The notes under the pieces are model-generated. The model did no database searches. It was given only the letters and a program-made list of their open reading frames with translations, and was not told the origin of the DNA. This document shows positions 1 to 11,154 of a stretch of DNA of 64,000 nucleotides, piece by piece. Position 1 is the first letter of the stretch; each line of letters starts with the position of its first letter. Source of the DNA: Takakia lepidozioides. Taxonomy: Eukaryota; Streptophyta; Takakiopsida; Takakiales; Takakiaceae. A program made the translations under genes and the position numbers. The stretch spans positions 68,758,001-68,822,000 of the forward strand of contig CM060733.1 of the NCBI GenBank assembly GCA_030704615.1, written 5' to 3'.

Positions 1-207
1 TGGAATTACAACGGAGTCTCTTTAGGTACACGTAGTACAAATGCTTGCAAGGGCAGTATGATGCCCCCTTGTTTGCCATGATCTGGAAGTCGGTGCAATT
101 GCAGGTGGGTAATTCTGAAATGGTGATGGTGTACACCTCATTGCGAACAGCTGAGCCCGCCGTGGCCATCTGATACACACGCCCGAATCCTGGTGGGGGC
201 ACTTCTG
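1..207 (-). CDS. C-terminal SWIM zinc-finger segment of X1 (partial)
   Basis: The minus strand reads STEVPPPGFGRVYQM, then CNCTDFQIMANKG, then YCPCKHLYYVYL. The CxC...CxH spacing is that of a SWIM zinc finger, which sits at the C-terminus of many MuDR/FAR1-type transposases. It is in a different frame from the reading frame at 774-262, which ends at a TGA, so an intron or a frameshift must lie between about 207 and 270. The segment continues past base 1 and its true end is not visible. Confidence 0.55.
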
Positions 208-3200
208 TCGAGCTCTGGATTGTACAGTTCATCCGAAGTGCATTCCCCATCCTTGTCTCGTTCACTTTTGAGGGAGGTCGCCGCCTCTTCGGTTTCCCCA
301 ACGGTGTGTAGGATGCTTAGAGCTGTCGTGTCCCATTGTTCTTGCTCTCACAGGGGTCGGTGGTGGAGGCTGTGGAAGCGGAAATGGTTCTCTGGGGACG
401 TCAGTGCGCTGCACCATCCGAAATCCTGCGGCGGTAAGGGCGTCGGCCTCAACCTGACTCAGATCGCAGCCTGGTTCCACCGGCCACACCGGGGGAGCCT
501 CTGGCATTGTTTGTATGTCGTACTTGGGCTTTCCATACACGCAAGTCATAATGTCGTGCCTGCAGAACCAGAACTGGGTGGTTGTCGCCTCCGCAAACTT
601 TGCATAGACAAATCTTCCTGTAAAAGTAGGAGCAGGGACAGCCCCATCTGGATTCCTCCTTATCATCTCTAAACAACGTTGCCGTGTATCCACACGAATT
701 GCGGAACACCTTCCTCGAAACGACGGCTTTGTGCGAGCAATTCTCCACTGTGATGCAGACACAGTCGTCTCCACAATGGCTTAGCCATACTGCATAACAG
801 CGGGCGGAATGTGGGGCAAGGGAGCGGTGGGAATTTTTTGCACGAAATCCCCGGTTGAAGGCGACGGCGATTTGGAATTTCTTGGGCTTCCACTGCTGGA
901 AGACACATTGTGCGGCAACATGACGGGACCTCGAGGTGCTGTCCGAATGTTCCTGTCGGATCTCCAGGAATCCTCTTCGCACCCGGGTTCCTCTTCAATC
1001 CTCCGCCTGACAGGGCGAGTCCGGACGTCCCCCTCTAGGTGTTCACCTCTGCGGTGCAGAGGCGTCCCTTTGATCTTCTCTCGCAATGCTGTCGCCCATT
1101 TCACTGGATTCTTGGACCTCGAAGCTGTTCGTACCAACAATTCCTCCCTGTCCGGCCCAAAGCCCCATTGTTTGCCACTCAGGAACTTGTAGTACGTGGC
1201 TTGCTGCATGATTGCTCTGTCGATGTCCTATGTTGTGGCCGTCACTACGTCCACCAGATGTGCGGCAGAAGACGCTCGCCAGGAGGAGTGGACCGATTCT
1301 GCCATATTCGTGTTCGGCATGTCCGTGTCGGAATCCAAGCACCGCTCCTAGAAGGACACAAACAATGGTGAGGGACCAATCAAAATGTCCGTAACAGAAA
1401 GACAAATGAACGAAATTGACAGCAGCCTACCTCCCGCATGTACTGTCCGAACTGTTGATACCGAAAATGCCACCACCCCAACCAGCTGTGCAATGCTCCC
1501 AGATTGGTTGTCTCCACTGCACCTGACGTGTTCCACCAAGCCTCGATGATAGCAAACTTAACCTCCGCGTCATCAAATGTGGGTGCATCCTTCCACGCCG
1601 TACAAAGGACACGGTGTTCAGGGTGGAATGAGCTAGCAACAAATTTGGTAGTGTAGTGGGATAGACTCTGCATCCAATGGAATCCACAGGATCTCTCTTT
1701 CCCCTCCATTGGAACATTGGGGTCCTCACCGTACACACGCCGCACCGCTGCCCAGTTGGCCTGAGCGTTGTCTGCCATGAATCCCCTGAAATTGGGCTCT
1801 GGCAATCCCGCCCTTGCCATCTGCTCGTTTATGCCCTCCCACAGATGCATCTCGGACTGTGTATCCTCCCCTTTCATCTCGCAGATTGCAATCGTCATGA
1901 GCCTCTTGGAGTGATAGTCATAAACATGCGCACCCATAGTCACCCACTGATGGTTTGTAATTCGCTTGATGTGATCAAACATCACCCAAGCATTCGACAA
2001 GTTTCCAGTTGTCATGCGAGTGACCAAGTCGACTCCACTCCCAGGCCCACACGTCGACATTTTGAAAATGTAACAACGATCGGATTCGCTGCCTTGCCCT
2101 GTAAACCTGCTACCTTGGATGTAGTCATATCCAGTCATTCGTTTCACCTCCAGGATTGAGTACATGTCCGACCCCCTGCCGAACTCCTGCTTGCAAGATA
2201 CGATGTGATTCCGCACATTCGGACTACAAACGTGCGAGACGGACTCCAAGAGGTCACGCATCTCGTCTTCGGTCAAGGGCTCTCGGTCAGAACCATCTTC
2301 AGACATGATTTTGCCAAGAGCAATCTTGTGGGCTGCCTTCAGCTGAATCTGCTTTGGTCTGGCTCCGGGGCTCAATTTCACCTCCTCTTTTATGATGTCG
2401 TGTGCTTCCTGCACAGCCTCACGCATGTTGCCTCTCGCCAAGGGGTGGCAGTGGACCCCAACGTGTATGCAAGCTCTAGTCAAGTCCGGGAGCAAATGGA
2501 TTACGTAATATTGCTTGGCTCTGCACATGGACATGCACGTCGGTGGTTCTTTGCAATGTGCACACTTGAAAGAACCCGCAGGAGCTTGGCTGGAGACAAT
2601 GAATGGATGATGCGTTGTGCCAGTCCAATCCGTCTCGTTTCTCTCCGCCCTCCTTTGGAGAGAAAGTGGAAGCAGGTGGGATTGAGGCACCTCAGCTTCC
2701 CCGCACAGAGGACATATCGTACACGAACACCATCAGCAATTTTCGTGCTACTGGTCTTCGTCACACACCAGGGGTGTCCGTCATGCTTTCGATCCATGTC
2801 TGTTAACATCCCGGAGGCTTTCTTTGACGAAGAAACAGGTGGAAACTCGAAGATGACATTGCCATCGACTTCGGGAGGCAGAAAAGTTACCTTTCTGACT
2901 GGGAATTTGGCATAGTCGAGAGCAGCCAGCTCGGAGCGAGAACCATCGAGGTGATGTTGTCGTAGGAGCTGCACAATGGACCGGGTTGGAGTTATGCTCG
3001 AGGGCACATGCGTAGCACCGACAGAGACGTCCATGCCGGATTTGAACGACCGTGTGGAGGACATGGGTACCTCAATGCAATCATCTTCCTTGTCGGAAAT
3101 GTCGAATACGTCCACACGAGAAGCTATGGAGGGTCTTGACGGTCCAGGTCGGGAATGATTATCGTTGCATACCTCTCTGTTGGCAGTGGCCGCCTCTCGG

Positions 3201-3661
3201 TTTCCGGACTCCTTTGTGGATGGTGTGGGCAGCGACTGATTCGGAAAGGGAATGGGCATTCCCACAGCTCGGTACAGGATGGTGTCTGACGGGGGAACGT
3301 GCCATTCGATTCCGCAACCTCCGTCGTTACCTAGCACGACAATGGTCTCGTCAACCTGTCCAGGAACATCCTTCCTTTCTTCTTCCAAATAAACTGTGCC
3401 CGGTTTGAGCTTGAATTTGGAACAAAGGTAAGTTTCAGTCACTCTGCAAAGTCCTCCCTCGTTTGGGATCCAGGCTCTCCCAAGTTGTGGAGGACAGCAA
3501 ACTATAGCGTAGGAATTCGGAGCCATCGAACACCGCACGGAGTTGGCAAGTGCGAGGTTCAGTATAGCGACAGACCAAGGCTCACAGGCACCATCTAAGT
3601 GGATCTGCGGAGTCCATCGACGATTGGAAGTCGCACATTGAAGTGGAAAGTATTGTTTCAA
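1..3661 (-). pseudogene. X1: MULE-like DDE transposase gene, decayed, runs off left edge
   Basis: The 5' part (3661 to about 2655) has an acidic, Ser/Pro-rich leader and then a Cys/His-rich module (RYVLCAGKLRC, CFHF, KCAHCKEPP, ACIHVGVHCH) resembling the WRKY-GCM1 zinc fingers known from MULE transposases. A one-base shift near 2655 leads into the core (to 1431): WVMFDHIKR, ICEMKGEDTQSEM, GFMADNAQANW, CGFHW, then a Trp-rich end with AWWNTSGAVETTN. This order of acids with a C/H between the second and third fits a Mutator/MULE DDE core. An intron (1430-1348, GTAGGC...CTAG) leads to a tail (MQQATYYKFLSGKQWGFG). In-frame stops lie at 1230-1228 and 783-781. The protein probably continues into a SWIM finger at the window edge. 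Two homologues lie at 40.7 kb (+) and 57.5 kb (-). The role as transposase is inferred from family motifs; this copy looks inactive because of the shift and stops, unless these are assembly errors. Confidence 0.6.
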
Positions 3662-3939
3662 GCTACATGCATGAAGGTGGGAGGTTTGATTCCATAGTCA
3701 GTAAGTATGACAATGATGGCCGATTCGGCGACGAAATAACATCTCCTGACAGTTTCTCCTGAGGGTGGATCCAGCAGTATTCTCGGTGCAGACAGGAACG
3801 TTCGCACTGACAAGTGCCAGGACTGTTGGTTAAAACGGTCAGACAACCAAGTTGTGCTCATCAAGATTGGCCGCAATGTTTTTCGGAAAATGCAACCCAT
3901 TTAGGTTCCAGATTTCCCGTCCCGAGTGATTCTTTCGAT

Positions 3940-5680
3940 TGCTGGTGAACGGAAATACGGCGCCGCATTTCCGTTTTGCTTCTTGGTCATGCACCAGAGC
4001 GACGGAAATGCGGCACCGAGTTTCCGTCCGGAGGAAACCTTTATACTCTCCAGAACGGGAATGCGGTAACGCATTTCCATCCAGCAAGCACGGTATGTGA
4101 AGGTGGAACGGAAATGCGGTACCGCATTTCCGTTCTGATTGAGAATTATGAACAACGGGAACAGAAATGCGGCACCGCATTTCCGTCCGAGTCGCACTTT
4201 TCCGACATTCCAGAACGGAAATGCGGCGCCGCATTTCCATTTTGTATCTGATGCATGGAGCTGAGGGATAGAAATGCTGCAGCACATTTCCGTCCTTAAA
4301 AGACATTCATACTATCCATAACGGAAATGCGGTACCGCATTTCCATCCACCAAGCACGGTATGTGAAGGTGGAACGGAAATGCGGTACCGCATTTCCGTT
4401 CTGATTGAGAATTATGAACAACGGGAACTGAAACGCGGCACCGCATTTCTGTCCGAGTCGCACTTTCCGACATTCCAGAACGGAAATGCGGCGCCGCATT
4501 TCCATTTTGTATCTGATGCATGGAGCCGAGTGCGATTCCGACAGCTTCATACAGCGCAATTCCGACCGCTTGAGACATTCATACTATCCAGAACGGAAAT
4601 GCGGTACCGCATTTCCGTTCTGACTGAAAATCGTGAACCATCTGAACTGAAATGCGGCAGCGTATTTCCATCCGAGTCGCACCTACCAACATTCCAGAAC
4701 GGAAATGCGGTACCGCATTTCCGTTCTGACTGAAAATCGTGAACCATCGGAACTGAAATGCGGCAGCGCATTTCCATCCGAGTCGCACCTCCCAACATTC
4801 CAGAACGGAATGTATTAGATTCAAAAGGGAAATGCGGCACCGCATTTCCGTTCTGATGAAATATCCTGAAACATCGGAACTGAAATGCGGTACCGCATTT
4901 CCGTCGGAGTCGCACCTTCTGACATTCCAAAACGGAAAAGCGGCGCCGCATTTCCGTTTTGTATGTGAGGCATGGAGTTGTGGAACGAAAATGCGGCACA
5001 GCATTTCCGCCAGCGTCAGACGTTAATACTCTACAGAACGGAAATGCGGTACCGCATTTCCGTTCTGACTGAAAATCGTGCGCAACGGGAACAGAAATGC
5101 GGCACCGCATTTCCGTCCGAGTCGCACCTTCCGACATTCTAGAACGGAAATGCGGCGCCGCATTTCCGTTTTCTATATGGGGCCTGGAGCTGTGCTACGG
5201 AAATGTGTTGCCGCATTTCCATCCATGTGAGACCTTCAAACTTTCGAGACCGGAAATGCGGCACCGCATTTCTGTCCAGGTGAGACCTCTATACTTTCCC
5301 GAACGGAAATGTCGCACAGCATTTCCAATCATCAACTAACGTATGTGAAGGGGGAACGGAAATGCGGTACCGCATTTCCGTTCACATTGAAAATCATGAA
5401 CCACGGGAACTGAAATGTTGTGCCTCATTCCCGTCCGAATCGCACCTTTCGACATTCCAGAACGGAAATGGGCGCCGCATTTCCCTTTTGAATCTCATAC
5501 ATGGAGCTGTGGGACGGAAATGCGGCACCGTAATTCCGTTCAACAACTAAGGTATGTGAAGGTGGAACGGAAATGCGGTGTTGCATTTTCTTCCAACAAG
5601 TACGGATGTGTAGCTTCGTGATGGTACTTAACGGAAATGCGGCGCCGCATTCGCATTTTCGCTCCAACTGATCAGACGCT
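3940..5680. repeat. Palindromic tandem array 1 (about 53-bp monomers, 5-monomer higher-order repeat)
   Basis: About thirty copies of a palindrome with core AAATGCGGYRCCGCATTT are separated by roughly 31-bp spacers, giving a 53-54 bp monomer (cores near 4111, 4165, 4219). Spacers come in a recurring order of about five types: the one beginning AAGCACGGTATGTG is at 4086 and again at 4352, exactly 266 bp later, which is five monomers. The centre is almost always GGTACC, GGCACC or GGCGCC. It lies between the 5' end of X1 (minus) and exon 1 of PM1 (plus, 6004), so it occupies a shared upstream region. Short open frames through it are by-products of the repeat. Confidence 0.93.
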
Positions 5681-7104
5681 GGGACGGAAATACCTTGAAA
5701 TGTGAACACGTGGAGCAACGGAATTGCTGCACATGTCGGCACTCTATCTGACTGAAGGGGCATGAGGCGGCGCGGCCTGACCGTTGGATAATGATGTTTG
5801 TTTTTCGGACGGCAGGCGTACCCTCAACGATTCGAATTTCGTAATGACGCAAACTCCACGAGGAGACACTTTCGTCCAACCCTTTCGAACCCAAGTGGTG
5901 CATCACCGCCGTTTCATCTACTTTTGTCGTGTCTCCTCAGTCACCCCTCTCGCGCCCTTTCCATCTGCACTCTTTGCCCCTTTTCCCTCTCTCTGTTCTT
6001 CTTATGCTCGAACCTGAGAGGGGGGGAGTTCGTGCACCAGACAGGAGACCTCGTCGCAAGCTCCGGAAATTATACTTCGGACGTAGGCCAATGCCGAAGG
6101 GAGGAAGCAGATGCGTCTACAGGAGGAGATTGCCATCTCCGAGCAGCAGGCCACTCAGGCAACCCAGCCACCAGTGAGAGCTCCATGCGATCGGGCTGCG
6201 CGCAGCTGATCGAGCACCGAACCCCCCATTTTGCTTCTGTAATTCTTAGACTGAATGCTTGGAGACTTGAATGCAGAACATGTTTGCATGCCTAACAGGA
6301 AAGGTGGACGTGCAGGAGGGATCGCAGGAATCCGAAGAGCCGCAGGAAGAGTCCGAGGAGCTAGCTGCAGCACGTACACCCACCCGATCCCCGAGCGCGG
6401 GTATTCCTGCCGGGCCTAGCCCTGTGCGATTCAAAGACGCGTCTTCAAGGGCAAGTTCAAAGCCCCAGAGATCGACTCGCGTTCTTTGTCATGGAGAATC
6501 GCCAGCAGGGGTCGGGCCCTTCTCCAGCAAAGTCGAAGAAGAAGCAGCCCGTCCCTCTACTGGCTTCTGAACCGGCTCAGGCCGATTCACCCCCCCCAAC
6601 GCGAATGAAGCAGCAGGGTAGAAGACAGATTCAATTGCAGCAGACACCTTCACCTGCAAGGATGAGGAAGCAGAAGGCAATCAGGGCGACGGGCGAACAA
6701 TCTCCCGCAAAACCGCTTCCACGAGCTGAAGCTCAGTTCCTGGAGGATTTCCCGCCTGCAGATGTTGGGGCCGACTCTGCTGCAGCGAAGGCAATGGGAT
6801 CGACCGTTGATCTCGATTTGGTACCGGAGGAGGGTGCTGCCGCTGAACGTTCACAGCCAGACCTCACCACCGATGAGCAAGCAGGCCCGGAGGAGGCCTC
6901 TGCAATGGCAGAATTGCCCGCAGACAGGCCCCAGAGTGCAGCTCCAGTTGAGGATGCTCCAGCTGCTCAGCCACTACCGGCACCTACAGACATGTCTCCG
7001 GAGGATTTCAAAAGTGCAGCGGATAAAATGTTGGAGGAGACACACAGTAGCATGGCAGAGTTCTGGGCAGCAGGGTATTCCAGCGGACTCTTCGAATCCC
7101 ACTC

Positions 7105-7521
7105 TGTCGCATGGTCTCCCTTCCCATCGTCAGGCAGGCCCTTCCCGGAGATGTGGATAAGCTCAAGTTGCATTTCGAGAAGGGTACCGTCTGGATCGGC
7201 AGCGTTTTACGTTTCCATTGAGAATGAGGACGGCGAAACTCGTGGACCCACTGCCGATGAATTGTCAACGTGGGATACCCACTGGCACACTCGCAACGAC
7301 GAATTTGAGGCGACGCTGAAGGGTGATCCAGACTTCGGCCATATGTCGGGTAAAATGTTCTTTGTGTGGGACGGGAATCACCGACTTCTCGCCTGGTGGG
7401 AGTACATCAAGCAGAACCATGCCAAGCACATTGGCTGGCATTACATGGTGGAGTGTGTCATCCTCAAGGTGAAGGCGGCAGACTCCTCCCTGCTCAAGAA
7501 TGCCATGGCGGACCTCAACTC
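7105..7521 (+). other. ParB/sulfiredoxin-like domain of PM1
   Basis: After correcting a local frame slip (about 7105-7185), the protein reads VRQALPGDVDKLK, then GSAAFYVSIEN, FFVWDGNHRLLAWW (DGNHR at about 7370-7393) and VECVILKVKA...MADLNS, continuing over the intron into VTENAYVHTHMAHML. This follows the ParB N-terminal layout: a D-x-x-x-L helix, a Y-x-V-x-DGxHRxxA strand/turn, an isoleucine/valine strand and an (E)N box. The Cys of sulfiredoxin's GGCHR is replaced by Asn, so redox chemistry is unlikely. PM3 carries the same domain at 60990-61434. Confidence 0.55.
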
Positions 7522-7551
7522 GTAAGATACTCATACCCTCCCTAGCACGTT

Positions 7552-7573
7552 CGAAATGCGGTGCCGCATTTCG
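7552..7573. repeat. Array-type palindrome inside PM1 intron 2
   Basis: GAAATGCGGTGCCGCATTTC, a near-perfect palindrome with centre GGTGCC, lies in the 112-bp intron 7522-7633. It is the same core as in array 1. Confidence 0.9.
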
Positions 7574-8756
7574 GTTTCCATTCTGGTTTGTTTCCGTGCT
7601 TCCGTGTACTGAACTGGAGAGTGTGCCTTGCAGGGTCACTGAGAATGCGTACGTGCATACCCACATGGCACATATGCTGTACATGGTGAGGAAAAACTGT
7701 CTCACTGATCCGCAGATGTTTGCGGAAATGCTGGAGCCCGAGCTCATTCAGAAAGCCGTTGCAAAAACAGACCGGACATGGTATCGTCTCACTATGGATG
7801 GAATGGTGGAGGTGATATACGAAGTAAGTCGTCCTCCAATTTCCCTCTGCTCATCCTTCCCCAATTTTCAGTAATGTTTCCACATGAATCGAATGTAACG
7901 CTTCTGCATGTTTTTGTTGGCAGTCAAACATCAAGCTGGATTTGGCCCATGCCAAACGCTTCTTCATGGAAAGTGAGGGGCAGGTCAAACTTTGCAGTCA
8001 TTGACTGAGCACTTGAAGGAAGCCGGTGTCAAGTCCAGAACCAAATACAAGTCAAAGCTTGTGAAGCTGGTGGCAATTGCAGATCCGGCACTTGGAAAGG
8101 ACTTCATCCCCGAGATTGCAAAACACTATTCTCGGGCCATGCAGCCGACCATGCAATTGGAGAAACTGCATCACCTCTCAACGGCATGTGTGGAGGCGAA
8201 AGAGAAGGTGAGGTTTCAATGCACTGAAGTTCCTTCCTAGCAATAGCCACTCTCTTCCAGCTCCTGACATTGGATCGGAAATGGCAGACACGGTGGCTGT
8301 CGATCTGGAATGCATCCGAGAGCATAAGGACAATGTGGTCTTTTCCACTGAAGTTTCCGACCCTGCAGTGGATGTGTGGCTCAACCGTATGACTTGGTGG
8401 TTCCAGGTAATTCAAGGTACTTCCCCAGATTTGCTTTTCTGACATGAATTCCCTGAACTGCTACGTGACAATGGATTTGGGAATCGCAGGTAATGTCGAA
8501 TGCGAAGGAGCAAGTCGTAATGCACACAAATTCGTTCGGCTTGTACGTCAAATGGGATGGAACACAGACATTGGAAGACTACGTGACACGTTTCAGATGT
8601 GCGTACAAGGACAACCTTTTCGCCAGAGAGCTACAGACAGCAAGAAGGAGCGTGGAGTTTACACATCAGGAGGGAGCGGGGAAAGCTGCAATGCGAATTG
8701 TTTACAGGTGAAGCACAGCTGCCCTTGTATGCGAAGCCTGGTTACGAGGTTTGTCT

Positions 8757-8777
8757 CGGAATGCGGCACCGCATTCG
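8757..8777. repeat. Array-type palindrome inside PM1 intron 6
   Basis: GAATGCGGCACCGCATTC lies within the intron 8708-8851, between the exon encoding AGKAAMRIVYR and the exon encoding YMKYVLLQTG. Confidence 0.9.
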
Positions 8778-9434
8778 CATTTTATGTTTTCGGTGGCACT
8801 CTGCAGTAGGTTGGTCTCAACTTTTGCTCACGCATGCTGACTGCCTTGCAGGTATATGAAATACGTGCTCCTTCAGACAGGGGCCCTGGCTCAAGAGCCC
8901 CCGTTCTTCATGGCTTGGACCGTGGCGGGCCCAAGCTGTGTCTACACACCCGAGATGCAGAAACAATGGCATCCCGCGCATCTCGTTGGATGCCCGTGGT
9001 ACCTGGACATGTCTGGCGGTATTGTTGACGAGTCTGAGAAAGATCTGCACGCCTTGGCAGAAGAGAAGAGAAAGGAAAGACGTGTCCTGCTGGGCCAAAG
9101 TCGGCAAAGGAATCTGCTGCTCTGGAAGAATCCAGAAAGGCAGCTGAGATGGCACAAAAACGGTGGATGCAGCTGTGCAGGCCCAACAGAAGGGGTCGAA
9201 GAAGAGGACTCGCCAGCAAGGAGCAGCTGTTGTGACACCCGCCAAAACGAAGAAGCAGAAACAGCCTGTTCAGGAAGAGGGTGAGGAAGAGGACTCCGAT
9301 GGAGACTTTGCAACCAGCCCACCCCCCCAAACGCAGGCTGCCTCCCCTGTGCCCACCGTTGTCACGAGAGGCACGAGAACTGGCTCGGCAAAGAAGGCAC
9401 TCTTCAACCCCCAGGGGGGCACCCTTTCGAGCCG

Positions 9435-10621
9435 GTGGAAATGAAGAGGCCGAAAGTGGCTCCCGAAACAGTAGTCCAGTGTGTAAATGAGAGTTTCTTG
9501 GCGGCTTTGGATGGACGGGCAGCCAAGTTGGCATACATGAAGACCATGGAGGGTCTGAAGGGCAGAGCACTGAAGAAGGCGACTGCCGAAGAGCCTTCCG
9601 ACACCCCAGGATTTCAGAATATGGTCTCGTTCTTTGAGAGGGTGTGTGCAGACAAGGATTGTAGGAGGGGCGGAAATGCCACCGAGTGGTCTTGCGATAT
9701 GATCATCTTGGATATTCCGGACGGAGAGCCTGTGGAAGGACTGCAAGCTTTGCCATCTTGGAACAGGTACTCGGAGGACTTTTGGAAGAAAGGATTCGGG
9801 CTTGCCCGCATGGTGTTGGACGACAGAGGCTGTGTGGTTGTCCTGGCGAGCAGAGGAAAAAACACTCAGACAGAATTGCGAAGTGGACCCGCAAGAAGCG
9901 CCGTCCCCGATTCTGAAAAAGAAGTGGACGTGCATCAACACATGGGCCTTCGTCGGAAGGGAAGAAGGTGATTACGACACTGGCACTCGTCCATTCATTT
10001 GCTTGGGTGTTTTCAAATGCGGTGCCGCATTCGTTTCTAATCGTTTCCCCCCTGTGTATGCAGACGAAGCAGTTCGATGCATACTGCTTTGTGAAGGAGA
10101 ACACTTTGCTTTCCTTCCGGAAGGAGGGAGGAAAGGTTGACCCCGACTGCGACCCACTCGATTACGACGTTCTGTTCAACAACGTTCCCAAGGAACTTCT
10201 CCCTCATAGCCTCACTTCAACGGAACCCCTGCGGTACTCACGGACTCGGAGCCCTGCCTTCATTCAGACAATTATGGAGACATGCACAGACGTGGAGGGC
10301 ACAGTGCTTGACCTCATCTGTGGGACAGTATGCAGAATCTTGATCTATGCTGTTCTGCAAATTCTCGTTAGGATGTAGTTCGCAACATCTGAAGCGCCAT
10401 GTGGTAATGTGTGGATGGCATTGTAACAGGTGCCTCAATGGGCTGGGCGGTTTTCCGACCGGCACCTCTTTGCCTACGAGGAGGATTCATCCGTGTGGGG
10501 ATCCCATCTGGAAGGGCTGCAACGGAATGTTAAGGCTCCCGACAGAGCGGAAGTCTCCTCGGATTCGTCGGAGTCCGAGGAGACACAGTTGACATTGATT
10601 CGGAGGAGAACCCGAATACGA
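9435..10621 (+). other. Beta-class N6/N4 methyltransferase-like domain of PM1 (split by introns)
   Basis: The segment 9435-9971 reads SCDMIILDIPDGE (DIPD at 9711-9722), then a Trp-rich stretch, GFGLARMVLDDRGCVVVLAS, and the next exons read RYSRTRSPAFIQTIMETC, GTVLDLICGT (about 10304-10327) and WAGRFSDRHLFAYEED. The order 'D-x-P strand, then R-x-L-x-x-x-G-x-V-V strand, then LD-x-x-CGTG, then FA-E-D' matches the permuted beta group of DNA methyltransferases (AdoMet motif I after motif IV). The catalytic DPPY/SPPY is DIPD here and in PM2, so catalysis is uncertain. The intron after about 9967 contains the array palindrome. Confidence 0.5.
10015..10032. repeat. Array-type palindrome inside PM1 intron 7
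   Basis: AAATGCGGTGCCGCATT lies in the intron of about 96 bp between the methyltransferase motif-IV exon and the exon starting at 10064. Confidence 0.9.
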
Positions 10622-11154
10622 GTGAGTGCAAACATTGTAAGTTTGCAAAGCCTTCTGGGTCATTTTATGTCAAACGAATTTCCCGACTGTGGTTCTCATT
10701 AGTCTCGTTGATGATTGTCCATTGCAGGATTGCAGGGTCCGGGTCGAACATGTAGGGCCTACACTTCCTGCCAGGAAGAATGTCCCGTTCTTTGCGAGGG
10801 CCGACTCATGACGAGCCCGGTGAGGGACTACTCCCTTCCAGTTTATGCAGCTAAACTCGCAAATACAGCGATTAGAAGAAGTGAGAATCCAGTAAGTAGA
10901 GCAGATTTGGAGAGGGCTAGGGAGGACAGAAGGATAAGGAAGATTGGAGCAGCAGCTCAGACAAGTAGAAACGGTTACGAAGTACATATGTTATTCAGCG
11001 AATGAGAGCGACGCAGACAGGAGGAAGACGAACCCAACGGAGGTGAGATGGACAGTTTCCGCAAGGGGAAGATTGGATTTTCGAAAGCTGGCCAACGAGC
11101 TATGTCCCGCATGGAGATGATAAAAGGCACTGAGGGGGTGGAGGCGAGCAGGAC

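Larger units (their letters stand above)
6004..11128 (+). pseudogene. PM1: multi-exon ParB/sulfiredoxin-like plus DNA methyltransferase-like fusion gene, frameshifted
   Basis: Exons from GT-AG junctions and comparison with PM2/PM3: 6004-6173 (basic, RRKLRKLYFGRRP), 6299-7521 (disordered P/A/E-rich linker, then ParB-like domain), 7634-7823, 7924-8207, 8261-8406, 8490-8707, 8852 to about 9967 (linker, methyltransferase motif-IV region), 10064-10327 (ending in LDLICGT), 10430-10621 (WAGRFSDRHLFAYEED), 10728 to about 11128. I chose the ATG at 6004 because PM2 and PM3 start at the aligned place. Frameshifts are visible near 6110, 6490, 7105/7185 (compensating), 7985, 8261, 9150-9430 and after 10800, so this copy is probably not translatable as it stands. 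Exon 3 has the same length (190 nt) as in PM3. ParB-methylase fusions are known from phages and bacteria; here the gene has spliceosomal introns. Function is unknown; DNA binding or modification is inferred. Confidence 0.6.

Noticed and set aside
193-672. Plus-strand frames within 193-672 as a gene
   Set aside because: They lie antisense to the X1 tail, which has protein text supported by the SWIM finger and by homology with X2.
3940-5680. Array 1 as a CRISPR array (22-bp palindromic repeats, about 31-bp spacers)
   Set aside because: The spacers recur in a fixed five-unit order, the repeats vary, no cas gene is present and the surroundings are eukaryotic with spliceosomal introns.
7105-7521. 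ParB-like domain as a genuine sulfiredoxin
   Set aside because: The catalytic Cys of the GGCHR motif is replaced (DGNHR), and the domain is fused to a methyltransferase-like part.
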